DNA from: Acidobacteriota bacterium
Lineage (GTDB): Bacteria; Acidobacteriota; Terriglobia; Terriglobales; Acidobacteriaceae
Direction of reading: 5' to 3'
Assembly (NCBI GenBank): GCA_021846945.1
Contig: JAJZVZ010000026.1
Coordinates: forward strand, 1 to 38,967
DNA: 38,967 nt
The notes under the pieces are model-generated. The model searched no databases. It was not told the origin of the DNA and was given only the letters and a program-made list of their open reading frames with translations. The position numbers and the translations under genes are program-made. How positions within the stretch are numbered: the first letter of the stretch is position 1; each line of letters begins with the position of its first letter. Positions 1 through 6,316 of this stretch are shown in pieces.

Positions 1-59
1 GCCAGCTTCGCTATCGCATCAGCAGAAATCGGCTTCCGTGCTCTAACTGTTTTCGGCAT
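1..59 (-). CDS. Partial BrnA/CopG-type antitoxin, N-terminus only
   Basis: An ATG at 59-57 on the minus strand opens a frame reading MPKTVRARKPISADAIAKLA, which runs off the window. It overlaps the last 17 bases of the upstream toxin gene in another frame, the usual tight coupling of toxin-antitoxin pairs. The KPISADAIAKLA stretch resembles the N-terminus of CopG-type antitoxins that accompany BrnT toxins. BrnT is normally followed by a DNA-binding antitoxin that neutralises it and represses the operon. The ribbon-helix-helix part would lie outside the window, so the assignment rests on position, overlap and a short similarity. Confidence 0.6.
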   Translation of the reverse strand, partial: MPKTVRARKPISADAIAKL

Positions 60-321
60 AAAGTTTCTCCTCCTCCCGCGTTGACTTCCAAAGCGTGACG
101 AGGTGGTAGTATTCACCCTCTTTGTCCTCGCGAACCTCAAAGATGAGTGAGTAAAGGCGATGGCCAACCCAGCCGATGGCGCGGTACTGCTCGGGCAGAT
201 CGGATCGCCGGTCCTGGTAATAAGGCCGCGCGAAAATTTCCTGCGCTTCCTCGAAGCCGATGCCCCGCAGCGGATTCTCCCTCAACCGCTGGCTTTTGCG
301 TGGATCGAAATGAAAGCGCAT
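43..321 (-). CDS. brnT: BrnT family toxin (type II toxin-antitoxin)
   Basis: The 92-residue product has the size and layout of BrnT, a small RelE-fold ribonuclease that inhibits translation. Visible family features are the N-terminal FHFDPRKSQ (usual form EWDPxKa), the GFEEAQEIF helix, the central strand pair around YRAIGWVGHRLYSLIFEV, and the C-terminal WKSTREEEKLYAE, equivalent to the conserved R-x-A/S-T-R-x-E-x-x-x-Y. The gene starts its operon and overlaps the antitoxin that follows. The ATG at 321 has no Shine-Dalgarno sequence, but a 17-bp palindrome ends one base upstream, suggesting a very short or leaderless transcript under autorepression. Known family behaviour is growth arrest under stress; toxicity here is inferred. 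Confidence 0.85.
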   Translation of the reverse strand: MRFHFDPRKSQRLRENPLRGIGFEEAQEIFARPYYQDRRSDLPEQYRAIGWVGHRLYSLIFEVREDKEGEYYHLVTLWKSTREEEKLYAENS

Positions 322-322
322 C

Positions 323-339
323 GGTATAACAGTTATACC
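323..339. promoter_or_regulatory. Palindromic operator upstream of brnT
   Basis: GGTATAAC-A-GTTATACC is a perfect 8-bp inverted repeat around one central base, ending one base before the toxin ATG. Read on the minus strand it contains TATAAC, a plausible -10 element, so a bound repressor would block RNA polymerase directly. Autorepression by the BrnA antitoxin or the BrnTA complex is the known mode in this family; its use of this site is inferred. Confidence 0.7.
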
Positions 340-380
340 ATATTCTGCAGGAGCCTTCCTCGCCGAACCCGGCCGCCGCT

Positions 381-1043
381 CTACCTCGCCCCCGCCAGCA
401 ATCCCCGCCCCCGCAACTCCGCGAGCACCCGCTCCACCTTCCAGTCCAGCGCGCGCGTTCCATCCACAACCAGATCGGCGTGAGTGGCCGAGGGCCGCAC
501 GTAGGCCTCGCTCGCGGGCCTCACCGTGGCCTCATACTGTCTCCGCACCGACTCCGGTGTGCGTCCGCGCTGCTCGATGTCGCGCTTGAGGCGGCGCTCG
601 AAGCAGACTTCATCTGGCGCGTCAATGTAGATACGCAGGTGATAGAGCGGCAGCAGCGCCGGGTAGTAGAGAGCAAAGAGCCCCTCCACAAGCAGGAAGG
701 CGCCGGCACACATCGTTTCCGTGCGGCCCGGCACGCGCGTGTGCGTCGAAAAATCGTAGAGCGGCCGCTCGATGGCTTCACCGCGGGCAAGCGCCGCGAC
801 CTGCGCCGCCAGCAGCGGGACCTCGATCATCTCCGGATCGTCGAAGTTCTGCTGCATGCGCTCGCCCGGAGGCAGGTGCGCGAGGTCGCGATAGTAGTGG
901 TCCAGCGGGAAATGCGTGCCGCCAAGCTCACGCGCCAACTCGATCGCCAGAGTTGTCTTGCCTGAGCCGGAACAGCCGGAAATCCCCACAACCACGGGCC
1001 GGCCATGCGAATCCCGCACCCTGCCGCTGACGGCTTTACTCAT
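381..1043 (-). CDS. udk: Uridine kinase
   Basis: The 220-residue product is a P-loop kinase of the uridine kinase/phosphoribulokinase family and should phosphorylate uridine and cytidine to UMP and CMP in the cytoplasm. The Walker A motif is GCSGSGKT at residues 23-30. It is followed by the substrate-binding HYYRDL segment, the NFDDPEMIE motif, a YDFSTHTR region and the LVEGLFALY strand typical of the family; ERRLKRDIEQRGRT is the lid region. Length is normal for the family (about 210). Its ATG overlaps the stop of the purine nucleoside phosphorylase gene (ATGA at 1040-1043), so the two are translationally coupled. Confidence 0.9.
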   Translation of the reverse strand: MSKAVSGRVRDSHGRPVVVGISGCSGSGKTTLAIELARELGGTHFPLDHYYRDLAHLPPGERMQQNFDDPEMIEVPLLAAQVAALARGEAIERPLYDFSTHTRVPGRTETMCAGAFLLVEGLFALYYPALLPLYHLRIYIDAPDEVCFERRLKRDIEQRGRTPESVRRQYEATVRPASEAYVRPSATHADLVVDGTRALDWKVERVLAELRGRGLLAGAR

Positions 1044-1903
1044 GGCTGCGCGTCCGTGCGCGCAGCCAGCTTGGGCGCCAGGCGCTTGAGCAGTGCGGCC
1101 AGGCGCACTTCCACGACCTGCCCGACCGCATCGACGTCCTCATGGCTCAGCGGCGTTGGGTTCAGGCCGGCGGCCATGTTGGTGACGCAGGAGATGCCCA
1201 GCACCTCCAGCCCCATATGCCGCGCCACAATCGTTTCGGGCACCGTAGACATGCCCACCAGCGTGGCGCCCAGCGCGCGGAAGGCGCGAATCTCGGCGGG
1301 CGTCTCGAAGTTGGGTCCCGTTGTGGCCACATACACGCCCTCTTCCAGCGGGAAGCCTTCCTCGACCGCGGCTTCCTTCGCCAATGCGCGCAGATCCTTC
1401 GAGTACGCTTCAGTCATGTCGAAGAAGCGCCGTCCACCGCCGGGCCGGAAGCCGAAACGAGGCTCGTTTGCACCGGTCAGCGGATTCCAGCCCATCTGGT
1501 TGATGTGGTCTGCCAGAGCCACGAGCTGGCCCACACGGCAATCTTCCGTGATTGCTCCCGCCGCGTTGGTCAGCACAACGGCGCGAAGGCCGAGCGCGCC
1601 CAGCACGCGCATCGGAAAGGTAACCTGCTGCGGCGTGTAGCCTTCATAGAAGTGCACGCGCCCCTGCATCATGACCACCGGCACGCCGTTGAGCCGTCCC
1701 GCGATGATACGGCCCTTGTGGCCCGCGACGGTGGATCGTGGAAAGTAGGGCGTCTCAGTATACGGCACCATGACCTGATCGGTCACAGCATCGACCGTCG
1801 CGCCCAGCCCGGAACCGAGAACGATGCCGATGCGGGCGTGGAAAGAACTCGAGATCGCCTTCAGGAAGGCGGCGGCTTCAACCACTTGCTCGTAGTAGGT
1901 CAT
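1040..1903 (-). CDS. punA: Purine nucleoside phosphorylase (trimeric type)
   Basis: This enzyme splits purine nucleosides with phosphate to the free base and ribose-1-phosphate. The 287-residue product has the trimeric PNP signatures: phosphate-binding GSGLG near the N-terminus, RVHFYEGY, the TNAAGAI strand, GPNFETPAE, and MSTVPE near the active site. I chose the ATG at 1903 (protein start MTYYEQ) because AGGAA stands seven bases upstream; the frame is open for nine more codons without a better site. It is followed by udk with a 4-base overlap, forming a two-gene salvage operon. A nucleoside transporter and cytidine deaminase lie close by. Confidence 0.92.
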   Translation of the reverse strand: MTYYEQVVEAAAFLKAISSSFHARIGIVLGSGLGATVDAVTDQVMVPYTETPYFPRSTVAGHKGRIIAGRLNGVPVVMMQGRVHFYEGYTPQQVTFPMRVLGALGLRAVVLTNAAGAITEDCRVGQLVALADHINQMGWNPLTGANEPRFGFRPGGGRRFFDMTEAYSKDLRALAKEAAVEEGFPLEEGVYVATTGPNFETPAEIRAFRALGATLVGMSTVPETIVARHMGLEVLGISCVTNMAAGLNPTPLSHEDVDAVGQVVEVRLAALLKRLAPKLAARTDAQP

Positions 1904-1962
1904 TGCAAGTTCCTGCGATGTACTCAGCACATTCTACAGGCAAAAAAAGTTTTTGGCGGAGG

Positions 1963-2841
1963 TTACTGAAGCTCGGAGGGATCCGGGGAATTCGCCGTAT
2001 TCAGATCCACAAAGGAGTTGTCGCCGTGCGCCAGCCCCGGAGCGTAGCAGTTGCCGTCCGGGGCATGGTTACGTGGGCAGCCCGCGCTGAACTGTGGCCG
2101 CCGTGGCGAGACCGCATATTGCCACACCTCTGTATGGGAGCGCAGCGCCGGAGGAAACGCCGCCGCCATCGACGGAGTGGCCAGCGTGCAACCCGGAGAA
2201 GGCGGGCATTGGTCGTTGACGATCCAGAGCACGATCGGGGGCGCTGCCCTCTTATCTTTGGGCAGGCGGCGTGCTTGCGCGTTCTCGCGCTCTACGATGT
2301 CCCTGGCCGTGCTGATTGTGCTGCCGCTATCGGGAACCTCGATACCGGAACAATAGACGCCGGCCCGCGCGCCGCCCTTGCGTGCCGCGTCTGCCCAGGC
2401 AAACACGTAATCAGCCTGTTCCTGGAGCAGCCTTCCGCCTTCTTCCTGGTCCAGAAAGATGAGCACATTGCGAGCAAAGCCCTCACGCGCCGCAGCAGCC
2501 ACGGCGGCCTTTCCATCCTGCGTGCCAAGCGCCGTTGCGCTTGTGCCCTTCGCTTGCGCGGCTTTCAGCTCGGCATCTGTACGGCCATTGAAAAGAACCA
2601 GAAAGCCGAAGCCATCGTGCTTGAGCAGGGCTCGCTTACCCATCCAGGTGTTGCTCTGCGCCCCGGGCGGAGTATTGAGCCAGTAGCCGGTATAGCTGAA
2701 GCTCTTGCGCAGCGCAGGCAGAGCCGCGTCGCCGGGATAGATGTTGCGGTCAAAGCCGCGGTAAGCGTGCTGTGCTCCCGCGGAGCATGCGAATGTCAGC
2801 AGCAGGACGGCCGCGAAATGGGTTGTCCACTTTTGCATCAT
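1963..2841 (-). CDS. Secreted DUF1906 glycoside-hydrolase-like protein
   Basis: The product (292 residues from the chosen start) has a signal peptide, MMQKWTTHFAAVLLLTF followed by ACSAGA, and a DUF1906 domain like that of mycobacterial Rv2525c, a TIM-barrel fold related to GH25-type lysozymes. The domain begins at GFDRNIYPGDAAL; the following strands YTGYWLNTPPG, FLVLFNGR and LIFLDQEEGG fit the family, the last carrying acidic residues where hydrolases have catalytic ones. The frame extends 71 codons further upstream into the preceding transporter gene, but GGAGGA lies nine bases before the ATG at 2841 and the signal peptide begins there. A cell-wall or glycan target is inferred; activity has not been shown for most members. 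Confidence 0.75.
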   Translation of the reverse strand: MMQKWTTHFAAVLLLTFACSAGAQHAYRGFDRNIYPGDAALPALRKSFSYTGYWLNTPPGAQSNTWMGKRALLKHDGFGFLVLFNGRTDAELKAAQAKGTSATALGTQDGKAAVAAAAREGFARNVLIFLDQEEGGRLLQEQADYVFAWADAARKGGARAGVYCSGIEVPDSGSTISTARDIVERENAQARRLPKDKRAAPPIVLWIVNDQCPPSPGCTLATPSMAAAFPPALRSHTEVWQYAVSPRRPQFSAGCPRNHAPDGNCYAPGLAHGDNSFVDLNTANSPDPSELQ

Positions 2842-2968
2842 ATGGCGCATTCCTCCGCCGGAACGAAATACTTGCTCTTCGCTTAGATGTTCGTTGATTG
2901 CGTTTGGATCATCATCTATGCCGGGTATGGTCCCATTCCATTCTTCTGCGATGAGGTGGGGCGCCCGG

Positions 2969-2996
2969 ATTTTAAAAATATTCAACGACCTCTCAA
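2969..2996 (-). promoter_or_regulatory. Sigma-70-like promoter for the DUF1906 gene
   Basis: On the minus strand TTGAGA (2996-2991) and TAAAAT (2974-2969) are separated by 16 bases. Each matches the consensus at five of six positions, inside a locally AT-rich stretch. Transcription would start near 2962, leaving about 120 untranslated bases before the ATG at 2841. It lies in the gap after the transporter gene, so the secreted protein probably has its own transcript. Confidence 0.5.
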
Positions 2997-3031
2997 TGCG
3001 TTTCCATGCGTCCGATCTTCTGTATCCTCTT

Positions 3032-4264
3032 CTAACCCAAAAACATTCCGGCAATTGCCGCGGAGATCAGATTTGCCATGGTGCCAGCCAGCATGGCGCG
3101 CACGCCCAGCCGCGCCAGATCGTTGCGCCGCTCGGGAACCAATGCGCCGATGCCGCCGATCTGCACGCCAATCGATCCAAGATTGGCAAAGCCGCACAGC
3201 GCAAAGGTGGCGATGGTGAATGAGCGCGGCTCCAGCATGGCCTTTTGCGCGCCCAGCCCTATATAGGCAATCACCTCATTCAGCGCCATGCGCGTGCCCA
3301 GCAGGTTGCCGATGGCCGCGCAGTCGCGCCAGGGGACGCCGATGAGCCACGCCACCGGCGCGCCGACAAACCCTAGAATCTGGCTCAGCGTGCTCGGGAA
3401 CCAATGCAAGTGAGGCAGCCCGTGAGCCCAGCCCAGCACGCCGTCGAGCAGCGCCACCAGGGCCAGGAAGCTGATCAGCATGATGGCCACATTCAGCGCC
3501 AGCTTGCCGCCGTCGATGGTGCCACGTGTGATGGCCCCGACAAGATTTTCCTCCTTGTGCATTTCGTCGATCGGGATCACTACACGGCCCTCGGTGGCGG
3601 GCATCTCCGTTTCAGGCACCAGCATCTTGGCCACCAGGATCGTTCCCGGCGCGGTCATGATGACGGCCGCCAGCAGATGCCGCGGTTCGACGCCCTGCGC
3701 AATGTACATCGCCATAATGCCGCCTGAAACATGCGCCATGCCGCTGGTCATGATCGTCATCAGCTCGCTATTGGTGGCCTTGGCGAGAAACGGCCGGATC
3801 GTCAGCGGAGCTTCCGTCTGCCCAACAAAGATGCTGGCGGCCACGTTGATGCTCTCCGCGCCCGAAATGCGCATCGTCTTCTGCATCACCCAGGCCATGC
3901 CGCGCACCACGACCTGCATCACCCCGGCGTGGTAGAGCACCGCAAAGAAGGCTGAGACAAAGATGATGACGGGAAGAACCTGGAAGGCAAAGATGGAGCC
4001 AAGCGAGCCGTTGGGGAGTCCGAGAGAGCCAAAGACGATCTGTGTGCCGGCGTAGGTCGAAGCCAGCACATTTCTCACCACATCGCCGGCCCACGCCATG
4101 GCGCGCTCTCCGTAGGTGACGCGCAGCACCAGAAAGGCGAAGACAAATTGCAGGCTCAGTCCCCAGGCGACAGTCCGCCAGCGGATGCGTCTGCGGTCGG
4201 TGGAAAAGAGCCATGCGGCCACAAGGACGGCCAGAATTCCCAACACTCCGGTGAAACGCCCCAA
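3032..4264 (-). CDS. nupC: Concentrative nucleoside transporter (NupC/CNT family)
   Basis: A 410-residue polytopic inner-membrane protein of the CNT family, which imports nucleosides by ion symport. Family features are the N-terminal helices around GILAVLVAAWLFSTDRRRI, the gate-loop sequences GQTEAPLTIRPFL and ELMTIMTSGMAHVSGG that line the nucleoside site, and a C-terminal LCGFANLGSIGVQIGG. Length is normal. The start codon is TTG at 4264, supported by a strong GGAGG seven bases upstream. With udk, punA and cdd nearby it supplies substrate for salvage. Whether protons or sodium drive it cannot be told from the sequence. Confidence 0.9.
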   Translation of the reverse strand: MGRFTGVLGILAVLVAAWLFSTDRRRIRWRTVAWGLSLQFVFAFLVLRVTYGERAMAWAGDVVRNVLASTYAGTQIVFGSLGLPNGSLGSIFAFQVLPVIIFVSAFFAVLYHAGVMQVVVRGMAWVMQKTMRISGAESINVAASIFVGQTEAPLTIRPFLAKATNSELMTIMTSGMAHVSGGIMAMYIAQGVEPRHLLAAVIMTAPGTILVAKMLVPETEMPATEGRVVIPIDEMHKEENLVGAITRGTIDGGKLALNVAIMLISFLALVALLDGVLGWAHGLPHLHWFPSTLSQILGFVGAPVAWLIGVPWRDCAAIGNLLGTRMALNEVIAYIGLGAQKAMLEPRSFTIATFALCGFANLGSIGVQIGGIGALVPERRNDLARLGVRAMLAGTMANLISAAIAGMFLG

Positions 4265-4408
4265 TGATCTCCCTCCTTCGCAAGATGGCGGTCAGCCAGC
4301 CGCGAACAGCGACCAGACATGCCTCCCGCCGCAAACCCGCTTGCCCCAGCTCCGATGAACGGCGACAGATCGCTGAAAAATCAGACCACTGACCGCTGTT
4401 TTTCTACC

Positions 4409-4427
4409 TTACCGCATCGCGTGGTAA
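4409..4427. promoter_or_regulatory. Imperfect palindrome, possible nupC operator
   Basis: TTACC and GGTAA arms flank a 9-base centre, and one further C-G pair matches inside. It lies about 145 bases upstream of the nupC TTG start, in the divergent region. Palindromes of this size are typical of dimeric regulators, but I recognise no specific regulator, so the function is a guess. Confidence 0.3.
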
Positions 4428-4495
4428 CTTCTTCGCATTTTTGCGTGGGAAGGCTCGACGGGGAATGACGCAGCCAATGGGATGATCCAACTGAA

Positions 4496-4524
4496 TTGAC
4501 CGCGGCAGTTCTTTGTGGAAGAAT
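4496..4524 (+). promoter_or_regulatory. Possible promoter for the gene at 4621
   Basis: TTGACC at 4496-4501 (five of six consensus positions) and AAGAAT at 4519-4524 (four of six) are separated by 17 bases. Transcription would begin around 4531, about 90 bases before the ATG at 4621. Confidence 0.4.
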
Positions 4525-4620
4525 CCGAAGCCGCGGCACATCGACCATGCAGCCGGCGCTGAAATACATTGCGCATCCTCGCGAATCGATATCCAATGGA
4601 GGGAGCCAGGCCAGTCGGAA

Positions 4621-5688
4621 ATGAGTGAATTCAAAGCAATCCCTATACGTGGATCTATCTTGGTCTTTGTGGCGCTGGCGCTTTTCATTCCTCCTGCGCA
4701 TACGGCACGCGCAGCGCAGAGTCGCGGCTCGGACGATGCGGCGCCGCGCAATTGCGCTTCGGCGGAGCAGGAGCCCTACCCGAAGGCTCTTATCTCGAAT
4801 GGCCTCGTCGACGCCGTGGTGTACCTGCCCGATGCGGAGAAAGGCTACAATCGCGGCTCGCGTTTCGACTGGTCGGGCATGGTCGGCTGCCTCGCTTATA
4901 AGGGCCACACGTACTTCGGCGTCTGGTTCCCGCGCTACGATCCCCTGCTGCACGACTCGATCACCGGCCCCGTGGAGGAGTTCCGGTCAAGCAACGGTGA
5001 AAGCGCCCCGTTCTATGACGAAGCCAAGCCGGGCGGCCTGTTTGTCAAGCCCGGCATCGGTGTCCTGCGTCGCATCGACGATACGCCCTTCAAGTTTTCC
5101 ACACACTATCCGCTGGTTGACGGAGGTCATTGGACTGTTCAAGCCCGGCGAAGCAGTGTCACCTTCCGGCAGAACCTCAAATCCACACTGGGAGTTGGTT
5201 ACGTCTACACGAAAGTGTTGAAGCTCGACAAGCACGCGCCCCTGCTCATCCTCCAGCATGAGTTGAAAAACACCGGCAGCAAGACCATCGACACAGAGGT
5301 CTACGATCACGACTTCTTTGTGCTCGATGGCGCTCCCACAGGCCCCGGTGTGGTGGTGAAGTTTCCCTTCGAGCCCAAGGCGGAGCGGCCCCTCGGGAAC
5401 GGCGCCAGGATCGAGGGTAAAGACATTGTGTACAGCCGCGAACTGCGGACTGGTGAAAGCGCCTCCAGCTTTCTCACCGGCTACTCCAATAGCCCCTCCG
5501 ACTACAAGATCGTCGTGGTGAATCACAACACGGGAGCGGGCGTGGAGCAGTCCGGCGATCAGCCGATTGCGCAGCTTAACTTCTGGTCGATCCGCACCAC
5601 CGTTTGTCCGGAGGCCTACGTTCACCTGGTCATTCCACCCGGGCAAACCGCGCACTGGACAATCCGCTATCGTTTTTACGCGAAATAG
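4621..5688 (+). CDS. Secreted protein, possibly aldose-epimerase-like fold
   Basis: I do not firmly recognise this 355-residue protein. It begins with a signal peptide (ILVFVALALFIPP core, AHTARAA cleavage region), so it is probably periplasmic or extracellular. The rest is rich in beta strands with aromatic and charged residues, for example SRFDWSGMVGCLAYKG, YFGVWFPRYDP and VYDHDFFVLDG. That layout suggests a galactose-mutarotase-like beta-sandwich of the kind in carbohydrate-binding or epimerase-like proteins; this is inference from pattern, not a motif match. The ATG at 4621 begins the signal peptide; a GGAGGG lies 17 bases upstream, further than usual. It faces cdd with a 12-base gap. Confidence 0.6.
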   Translation: MSEFKAIPIRGSILVFVALALFIPPAHTARAAQSRGSDDAAPRNCASAEQEPYPKALISNGLVDAVVYLPDAEKGYNRGSRFDWSGMVGCLAYKGHTYFGVWFPRYDPLLHDSITGPVEEFRSSNGESAPFYDEAKPGGLFVKPGIGVLRRIDDTPFKFSTHYPLVDGGHWTVQARRSSVTFRQNLKSTLGVGYVYTKVLKLDKHAPLLILQHELKNTGSKTIDTEVYDHDFFVLDGAPTGPGVVVKFPFEPKAERPLGNGARIEGKDIVYSRELRTGESASSFLTGYSNSPSDYKIVVVNHNTGAGVEQSGDQPIAQLNFWSIRTTVCPEAYVHLVIPPGQTAHWTIRYRFYAK

Positions 5689-5700
5689 GCGGCCTCGGCC

Positions 5701-6162
5701 TTATTTTCTGAAGCCGAATGCCTCTGGCAACAATCCCGAGAAGGCCATTACTCGTATTCCGTCTGCCGCGGGAAAGACCACCTGCGCATCTGGCAGGACG
5801 AACTCAGCCAGCACCTGGCGACAGGCTCCGCAGGGCGAACTGGGTGCGCCATTCAGATTGGCTACGGCCACAGCCGCCACGCGCATCTCCGGCCCGAATT
5901 GGGCAACGGCCCGCACCAGCGCAGCCCGCTCGGCGCAGATGGTCAGCCCGTAGCTGGCGTTCTCCACGTTGGTGCCCGTTACGATCTCGCCGCCGGCCAG
6001 CCTGAGCGCCGCGCCCACCTTGAAGTTCGAGTAAGGCGAGTAGGAGTTCTGCGCCGCATGGCGCGCCCGTTCGAAGATCGCTGCCAGCTCCGGCTCTAGC
6101 GGAATGTGATCCTTCATCGCGTCTTCCATCGCACGGCTACCTGATCCTTGAGCGTAAAACAT
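5701..6162 (-). CDS. cdd: Cytidine deaminase
   Basis: This zinc enzyme converts cytidine and deoxycytidine to uridine and deoxyuridine. The 153-residue product is of the short homotetrameric type. The catalytic zinc site is visible as C77-A-E79, with E79 as proton shuttle, and P110-C-G-A-C114. The substrate-binding YSPYSNFKVGAAL (41-53) and TNVENASYGLT (64-74) are intact. The ATG at 6162 has a strong GGAGG five bases upstream and gives about 15 residues more than usual; ATGs at 6129 or 6117 would give a more typical N-terminus. With udk and nupC it completes pyrimidine salvage from cytidine to UMP. Confidence 0.92.
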   Translation of the reverse strand: MFYAQGSGSRAMEDAMKDHIPLEPELAAIFERARHAAQNSYSPYSNFKVGAALRLAGGEIVTGTNVENASYGLTICAERAALVRAVAQFGPEMRVAAVAVANLNGAPSSPCGACRQVLAEFVLPDAQVVFPAADGIRVMAFSGLLPEAFGFRK

Positions 6163-6204
6163 TGCCGCCTCCGCTGTACACCGCTCCGAAAGGTAATGAC
6201 ATTT

Positions 6205-6215
6205 CTGACCCCTGT
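6205..6215. repeat. Copy of dispersed ACAGGGRTCAG repeat
   Basis: CTGACCCCTGT is the reverse complement of ACAGGGGTCAG and is followed by TCCCT, continuing the AGGGAACAGGG pattern. It matches the copies at 16613-16623 and 27724-27734 at ten of eleven positions and lies between the divergent cdd and cheA genes. Confidence 0.5.
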
Positions 6216-6218
6216 TCC

Positions 6219-6262
6219 CTCAAGTTCATCCTCATTGAACCGATAAGTAACTTGAGAACTTG
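6219..6262. promoter_or_regulatory. Nested inverted repeats upstream of cheA
   Basis: CTCAAGTT (6219-6226) is the exact inverse of AACTTGAG (6249-6256), and the overlapping CAAGTTC (6221-6227) is the exact inverse of GAACTTG (6256-6262). The element ends about 55 bases before the cheA ATG, where a regulator site or a leader hairpin with two alternative pairings could act. No regulator is identifiable. Confidence 0.4.
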
Positions 6263-6316
6263 TTGCCCCGGAGTTGTGGTTCCTGCCGCATGCGTGAACC
6301 CAAGGGACGAAACCCA

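Larger units (their letters stand above)
4265..4620. other. Divergent intergenic region between nupC and a secreted-protein gene
   Basis: This 356-base stretch has no convincing gene; the frames crossing it are extensions or shadows of the flanking genes. It holds the ribosome-binding site of nupC, an imperfect palindrome at 4409-4427 and a plausible rightward promoter at 4496-4524. Confidence 0.6.

Noticed and set aside
2842-3054. N-terminal extension of the DUF1906 protein into the transporter gene
   Set aside because: A GGAGGA site and a complete signal peptide mark the start at 2841, and a promoter-like site at 2969-2996 lies inside the extension.
5689-5700. GGCC-TC-GGCC followed by T-rich sequence as a terminator after the gene ending at 5688
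   Set aside because: The loop would be only two bases and the stem four pairs, too weak to call an intrinsic terminator.
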